Assembly (NCBI GenBank): GCA_949316495.1
Contig: OX439012.1
Coordinates: 28,106,935 to 28,170,934, forward strand
Source of the DNA: Amphiduros pacificus
Lineage: Eukaryota > Annelida > Polychaeta > Phyllodocida > Hesionidae
Length of the DNA stretch: 64,000 bases
Direction of reading: 5' to 3'
This document shows, one piece after another, positions 58,430 through 64,000 of the stretch. The notes beneath the pieces were generated by a model. That model worked only from the letters and a program-made list of their open reading frames with translations, did not search any database and was not told the origin of the DNA. A program made the translations under genes and the position numbers. The stretch's first letter is position 1; each line of letters begins with the position of its first letter.

Positions 58430-58565
58430 AAAAAGGTAAAGACAACATTTCTATAGCGCTGATTCCAAATAACATCTGCTTATAGGCCTTGATCTGCAAG
58501 ACTTGAACCAGGATACATTGAGTATCAAGGCGAATACTCTACCAGCTAAGCTACTTCAGCTAAGA
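58430..58565 (-). mobile_element. tRNA-derived SINE (reverse)
   Basis: The reverse strand shows A box TAGCTTAGCTGGTAGAG (58553-58537), B box GGTTCAAGTC (58509-58500), then GGCCTATAAGCAGATGTTAT and an end AGCGCTATAGAAATGTTGTC reaching a TTTACC-like tail. The TATAGCGC phrase is shared with 38921-38930. Confidence 0.6.
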
Positions 58566-58912
58566 ACAGTCTTGAACAGAAAATAATATCCGCCAATCAA
58601 AATTCACATTACAAATTGAATTATCATTTCACTTTACCTGAGAAATTCATTGCCTATTCTCTGAGTTGTTATATTTTCTGAAAACACTATCAGTATATTT
58701 CAGTGTATATTTTCATATCATTCTTGTAGTTATTTTTTTCAGGTGACAGATACAATCTCCGGGGGTTTCCTGCATAAAGAAGCCACTATTATGAATTAGA
58801 TATGACAATGAGCGCTGCCTGCTCATTGACCAAAGAACAAGCCATTATCACATTACGTCTTATTCCCTTAAGGAAATTTGAGGCATTTTGAGGGACCTTA
58901 AGTTACTCCCTT

Positions 58913-59146
58913 AAGATAAAATGCCAACTGTTGGGAGAAATGTCCATGGTATAGAGAGAGTGAACAGGGCAAAGTAGCAAAAGTCTTCTTATCTATTCTG
59001 TGAGCGTAAAATGATTAAAGCTATGAAAAATTATTTTACGCTCACAGAATAGATAAGAATACTTTAATTTACTACTTTGCCCTATTCACTCTCTTTATAC
59101 CATGGACATTTCCCCCAACATTTGGTATTTTATCTTAAGGGAATAA
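58913..59146. mobile_element. 234-bp long palindrome (foldback/MITE-like)
   Basis: Left arm 58913-59013 and right arm 59030-59146 are near-complementary: TTACTCCCTTAAGATAAAAT faces ATTTTATCTTAAGGGAATAA; ATGTCCATGGTATA faces TATACCATGGACAT; TTATCTATTCTGTGAGCGTA faces TACGCTCACAGAATAGATAA. The loop is about 16 bp. A further TATTCCCTTAAG at 58861 repeats the outer end. Confidence 0.85.
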
Positions 59147-62130
59147 CTTGTCATGATCTCAACAGAGAAATATATTTAAGTATCCCTTTATTCAGACTCA
59201 CAAAGATGTGGCAGTCTCGCCTTTTATTTAACTCACATCCTATATTTATGATATTACCTACTTTATGGAAGGTACTTCAGCTGCAGTGCAAGAAAAAAAC
59301 ACCATTTAATCACATTTCTTACAAAGTCATTGTAACTTCTGAAGGCAGCTTCCATTTCATGAATGATATCAACATTTGGCAACTGTCAGTCATCTTTCAG
59401 TTCTTCTTCCAACGTGATCATAAACAATTCCCTTTCATCTTAAGGGCATTGTACTGTAAACACCTGTATGTTATTCTTGGTCCATTCATTGCTGACTTTA
59501 TTGAAACATTATTGTAATTTCGTACCAAACACTGGTCACAGTCGTGATGAGCAGGCAAAACGATTATTAAATTTGTAGTTCCAAGGTATTATTTTATATA
59601 TTGTCTTTTATAATCTTCTTAATTCTAAGAGAGAATGGTTCATTATTTTTATGGTCAATATTCTATTCTACGATTCCCAGGGTGCACCGGGGTAGAGGAC
59701 ATGAACTTCCTGATTTGTTTTTGATATATTTCCTTTATTTCAATTTTCAAATAGGTAAAAACCACAGATTTATGGCTCAAGATTAAATACTTCACAATAA
59801 TCGAATATCTAAGATTGGTAATAAATACTCAGTGCAAGATTACTTCTATTAATCACCTGGTTCCTTTTTTCCTTCAGCCTAGGTCACTAAGCGCATGTAT
59901 CCCAGCAGACAAAAACTGGTTAAAATGACGTGGTTTTCACGTGAACCTCATACGTGATTTTGACCTGGTGAACTGGATAAATATGCAAAGCAAGGTGTTT
60001 GAATAAATAATCATTCACGTGGAAAAGTTGTGAACTATTCACGTGATTTAGACGGGGTTTATTCACATGAAGAAGACAGGAATTATTTACCTGAGAAAGA
60101 ATTTGTTTTTACATTAACATCATTACTCCTAATAGTTCTCTGGGCATTGCCAAGTAGGCCTCTCATATAATGCCTAGTATCCCTTTCATGAAGGCAATTT
60201 CGCTTGGCAGGGCTAGATCAGTGTAAATTCATATATGACCTTGGCTTTTGTTTCATTTCTAATTCTCAAATTCATCTCTCTACAATATGAATTATACAAG
60301 AGTCCCATTAGGTGGCGCTGATGGTAGCAGATCAGGTGACATGCGCAGTGCGTCGCAATAAGTCAGGTGGCATGCGCAGAGCGTCGCAATAAGTGTTATT
60401 CATCCAATGACCCTGGCTTTTGTTCTATTTTCAATTCTTAAGATACATAGGTATATTGACGACATTCTTCTATGCCATTCAATATCACAGCTGAGTGTGC
60501 TGCAATAATGGTGTAGTCTCAATACTTGCACAATGGCCCCTCTCCAGTGGCTGCTGAGCTCAAATTTGTTGTGATCAAATTATTGACCTTGTGAAATTCC
60601 TGATATCATCATCACTTTATTAAAGCTTACTCAAATACTATATAAATATATTAGGATAATAACCTCAAACTATTTATCTTTTAAATTTCCATTTAAGGTC
60701 GTTCACTAAAGGTCGTTCACTAAATAACTGTTATGTGAACCAAAGGCGCTTGCGAACTACGCAAACTTCATTATTGACCACAATCACAATTAAGCATTGT
60801 ATGTTTCTGCATTTCTAATATAGAACGTTATCAAATCACCATCTTGTCTTCTTGTTATTCGATATTCTCCACAAGAACTGGGGCACAGATATAACAATAA
60901 CCATATCAAGGATGAGATAAAAAAAGTCAAAATATATCAAGCGTGCAAATCTTTTTGTAACACGGATGGTTCGGCAATCATTGTCAAAAATAGGAACTAT
61001 CTGTGTTATTCTGTGATCGGTACGATTGTGGGAAATGTGTAGTCATATCCTCTGGGTTGTAATTTTATTGTTTCTGTGGTTATTATTGTTGAAGCAACTG
61101 ACGCCACTGTGGAGTGTTCATCGTGTGCATGCGATAGATTCCATTTCACGCATGCGTCCCGGCGTATGAATACATATGTAAAAGAAGTCAAACAAAAATG
61201 AAGTGCGTGATGTGAACAAAGCAGAACGTTTAAAACGATGTCATCGTCCTCGTCCATCGTTGTATAAATTTATCACTTTAAATTGCTTGGAAATACTTCC
61301 CAATCGCAAGAACAAGGAATTGTCAGTACGTTTAATTCAAATTTGGTGTAAATCGGACAATTAGAACAGAAATGGCATGCAAAAGTCTGATCAATGACTT
61401 GCGATAGCGCCTGAGCGATAATAGAGCAACTTACGTAATCAGGCCTGAAAAGGCACATCTTTGCCACCGGCTATGCCAAAAAAATCGTTCTTATACCAAA
61501 TTAAATGTTTTTAAAAGATGAATAAAAATAATTTCTAACTACCCCATCAGTTTGCAATGATTGTTTGTGTTTAAATGTATTTTGTTTATTTAATTTTTGT
61601 TTTGGTTGTTATTTTTTTCCCATCCGTGTTACATGTGGAGCACCACTTTTTCTTGTTTGAATTTATTATAATACAAAACAAAGGCTACATTACTGAGTTG
61701 AGCTTTCTTACTTACGGCCCCAATACAGTTCGCCGATCTTTCACCTATTATCGCTTAAACGCTAGAGAGCACCTTCTTTTCACCACTTCCAGGAGTAATG
61801 TTTGTTGCGGTCAATTATACATATTTTCGCCCATGTAAACAAAGCCTTTAAACTGTGTTTTCAAGTAAAATAATCACCAAGAGACATTAATAATACATGC
61901 AAACTGTGAATAATAGTTTGTTTTCTCAACGGGACATACAAAAATGTTTTAATGTCGAACATTTCCCCATTGAATGTGCATTTGAAATATTCTCTGTTTT
62001 GTTCAACGACTTAAACTCAATATGGCGGCCAGTAAGCAGGAAGTTCATGTTCTGCACATGCTCAGTTCAAAGAACAGCAGAAGGGTTGTGAACTGTATAT
62101 ACTCGTTTGCTTTTAAATTAATACGTTTAT
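59147..62130. other. Intergenic with small duplications
   Basis: A 146-codon plus ORF (59077-59517) starts inside the palindrome and has no domain. Three CACGTG boxes lie at 59939-60045 (see findings). Two tandem 31-bp copies with CATGCGCAG occur at 60333-60394, and CTTGGCTTTTGTTTCATTTC near 60241 is echoed near 60412. A minus-strand 83-codon ORF (61006-61257, MDEDDDIVLNVLLC...) has a fair start context, but no domain or splice signal was recognised. Confidence 0.4.
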
Positions 62131-62134
62131 GTAT

Positions 62135-62405
62135 ATTTTTATTGATACATCAGGAGATAGATATAGATATTGTGATATATCAGAAGATGTTTTAATAAAT
62201 CTGGAAATATTTTGATATCTCAGGAGATATTGAGATATATAAGGAGATATTGTGATATATTAGGAAATAATGAGATTTATCAGGAAATATTTTGAGATAT
62301 CGGGAGATACTTTGATATATAAGGAGATATTGCGATGTATCAGGAAATATTCTAAAATATCGGAAGATATTTTGAAATGGATCAGGAGATATTGAAATAT
62401 AAATA
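62135..62405. repeat. Degenerate ~28-bp repeat
   Basis: Imperfect repeats of GATATATCAGGAGATATTTT and GATATATCAGGAAATATTGT with many small changes. Confidence 0.8.
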
Positions 62406-64000
62406 TGAATGAGTTCAAAAGGCTCATGTCTGAATTATTATATATTTATTCATTAATGTATATTTGTACAGTACATAACATATACCCTTTAGAGTTCTGA
62501 ATAATATTATTCCGTATTCAGCAACATGTTTCATTATTTTGAAGATTCCTGCACTAAACAGGATAATATAGATATATAATGTGTAAAATAGAATATCTTT
62601 CATTCACTGATATAATACTATGACATATTTATTTCATTAGCTTCCGTCTGATAGATAAGCAACCTTTCGTGACATCACAAACTTGAGATTACATAACATT
62701 CTTTAAGTTTCACATTTTGAATCAATTCAGTTCAACTGAATAGCGAAAATGTTTGAATTGTTTTGTTTTTTGTTCTTTGTTTGGGGGGTAGCATGTGTTT
62801 ATTCCTAGGATTTGCACCTTATTTGCTCAAATATAGAAAAGACATTTGCATTTTATCACGTGACTATTTGCCATTTAAATATTAACGCCTCTTAATCTCT
62901 TAGTTATAATGTTAACTATATACAGAGGGTACTTCAGCTATAGGGAAGGTAGGTAAAAAAATAGTTATTAATAATTATACTTTCTACAAAAAGTCATGGT
63001 TTATTCTGATGCACGCTTCTTTTTTTTTATAGATATTTGTGACTATTTAATGTAGTACTTAATAGATCTGACATATTCCTGCACTGCTCAACTTCTGTGC
63101 TTTAGGCTTTAGATTGGAACTCGGTCCCTGACCAATGCAAAGCGCAGTCGCATACTTCAATATATTTGTAAATATTTATATCAATATCCAAATCTTTGCA
63201 TAATGATTTATTCTTAGCCATATTTCCTTTTGCTAATATAGGTTGATGAGTTAATCCTGGGGCATGTATGCGCAGTCTCCGGGGAGGGCCACGTTCCGGA
63301 GGGGAGTATCATTGCAGTGTGGGGGTTTATATATGTAGCAGTAGTATGTAATATTCATTAAGAGAGTCTATGAGCAGTAATTAAGGGATCATATATGCTT
63401 GGACATATCCAATGTAAATCGTCATGGCGATGTACTGCATCACATTTTTACTGGTTGCATATGGTATGCAGATACGGGTTTCTCTGAATTAAGGGAATCG
63501 CCTAATTACAGTATTGCCTTTTCACCTACGGCGGGGTGTCACTTGCTCTGTGAAGGACACTTTTCTATTCAGACAATTTTTTAGGTTTGTGTGTATTAAC
63601 GATACAGCACTGTTTGGGCTTTATCAGGTCAGATAGAGGCCTGCCATTTGGATACAATGCCCTACTCTTAAGAGTAACTGAGGATCAGTCTTTTGCATTA
63701 TCACATAGACGTGATAAAACAAAACACGGCCTTCGATAACCAGTCATGCGATACTGGTTGAGATAAATTATTATTCATATCGAGTACATATTTTGCATTC
63801 ATTCAAAATTAGTGATGAATAAATTAATAATAATGATAAGAATAAAGATAAAAGAATGATATTTGGTTATCGCTGATACCAGACAATATGTAGTTATAAC
63901 TTGTTTTTCCATATGAAAGACCAAGACAAGAGAAGAGAATAATAGTTAGTATGATACAATTGATAAGAGATTGCTAACTTAAAATCTGAGAGAAAGGGGA
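62406..64000. other. Intergenic, nothing recognised
   Basis: AT-rich DNA. A GC-richer stretch at 63250-63320 (CTCCGGGGAGGGCCACG, CCGGAGGGGAG) contains a possible CTCCGG/CCGGAG hairpin. No gene recognised. Confidence 0.4.

Noticed and set aside
31303-58562. Functional tRNA genes at the tRNA-like boxes (31303, 31700, 36582, 56922, 58495)
   Set aside because: A and B boxes are present, but acceptor stems pair poorly and the sequences lie in dispersed repeats, so SINE heads or pseudogenes fit better.
59077-59517. 146-codon plus-strand ORF
   Set aside because: It starts inside a palindrome, has no domain or splice context, and is hydrophobic and low in complexity.
61006-61257. 83-codon reverse ORF with a fair start context
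   Set aside because: No domain, signal peptide or splice site could be tied to it; kept only as a note.

Overview
This is a eukaryotic, metazoan window, AT-rich and low in gene density. It has spliced genes with GT/AG introns, class A neuropeptide-type GPCRs, CR1/L2-like LINEs, tRNA-derived SINEs, an env-bearing Ty3/gypsy element, a DIRS-like element and many minisatellites. The repertoire fits a marine invertebrate, perhaps a lophotrochozoan (mollusc, brachiopod, annelid or phoronid). A basal deuterostome cannot be excluded from sequence alone.

Three host genes can be supported, all on the minus strand. (1) A one-exon class A GPCR of 342 aa at 9775-10803. (2) A three-exon gene at 26896-29309 for a secreted Gly/Tyr/Ser/Asn-rich repeat protein of 390 aa. 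Its main exon has no ATG in the correct frame, so simple ORF calling shows only wrong-frame shadows. Signal peptide, splice phases and open frame agree across all three exons. (3) A two-exon class A GPCR of 371 aa at 46149-47810, split in the third intracellular loop. The two GPCRs share a PHKAK signature after TM3 and an NHS(I/L)NFxLYC TM7, so they belong to the same broad peptide-receptor group.

Layout: 1-935, ~180-bp repeat units arranged head-to-head; 2895-3902, 20-bp minisatellite; 4438-5335, SINEs and a LINE scrap; 5788-6230, 15-bp repeats; 6633-7400, 63-bp repeats; 8514-8918, 13-bp repeats; 9775-10803, GPCR 1; 11200-12570, weak retroelement remnants; 14424-17160, mini-palindrome and LINE pieces; 17623-25323, a young, broken, errantivirus-like (Ty3/gypsy, env-bearing) fossil; 26000-26170, minisatellite; 26896-29309, repeat-protein gene; 29650-29860, microsatellites; 30300-37400, a patchwork of ancient tandem repeats, tRNA-like SINEs, LINE pieces and a solo LTR; 37640-38735, a LINE 5' part with a second solo LTR in it; 39310-41215, repeats and a LINE 3' part; 43180-45222, a DIRS-like fossil carrying an inserted hAT-like non-autonomous transposon; 46149-47810, GPCR 2; 50551-50679, 43-bp triplication; 52143-53636, 16-bp minisatellite; 55080-57780, 44-bp satellite; 58430-60400, SINE, long palindrome and short duplications; 62135-62400, degenerate repeat. 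The remainder is non-coding or unrecognised.

The most interesting item is the secreted repeat-protein gene. It joins a canonical signal peptide to 19 copies of an 8-residue unit (GSGNYAS[H/Y]), then copies of an 11-residue Trp/Tyr/Ser unit, then a His/Gly/Tyr-rich tail. This looks like a structural, adhesive or extracellular-matrix protein of a kind I cannot assign to a named family.
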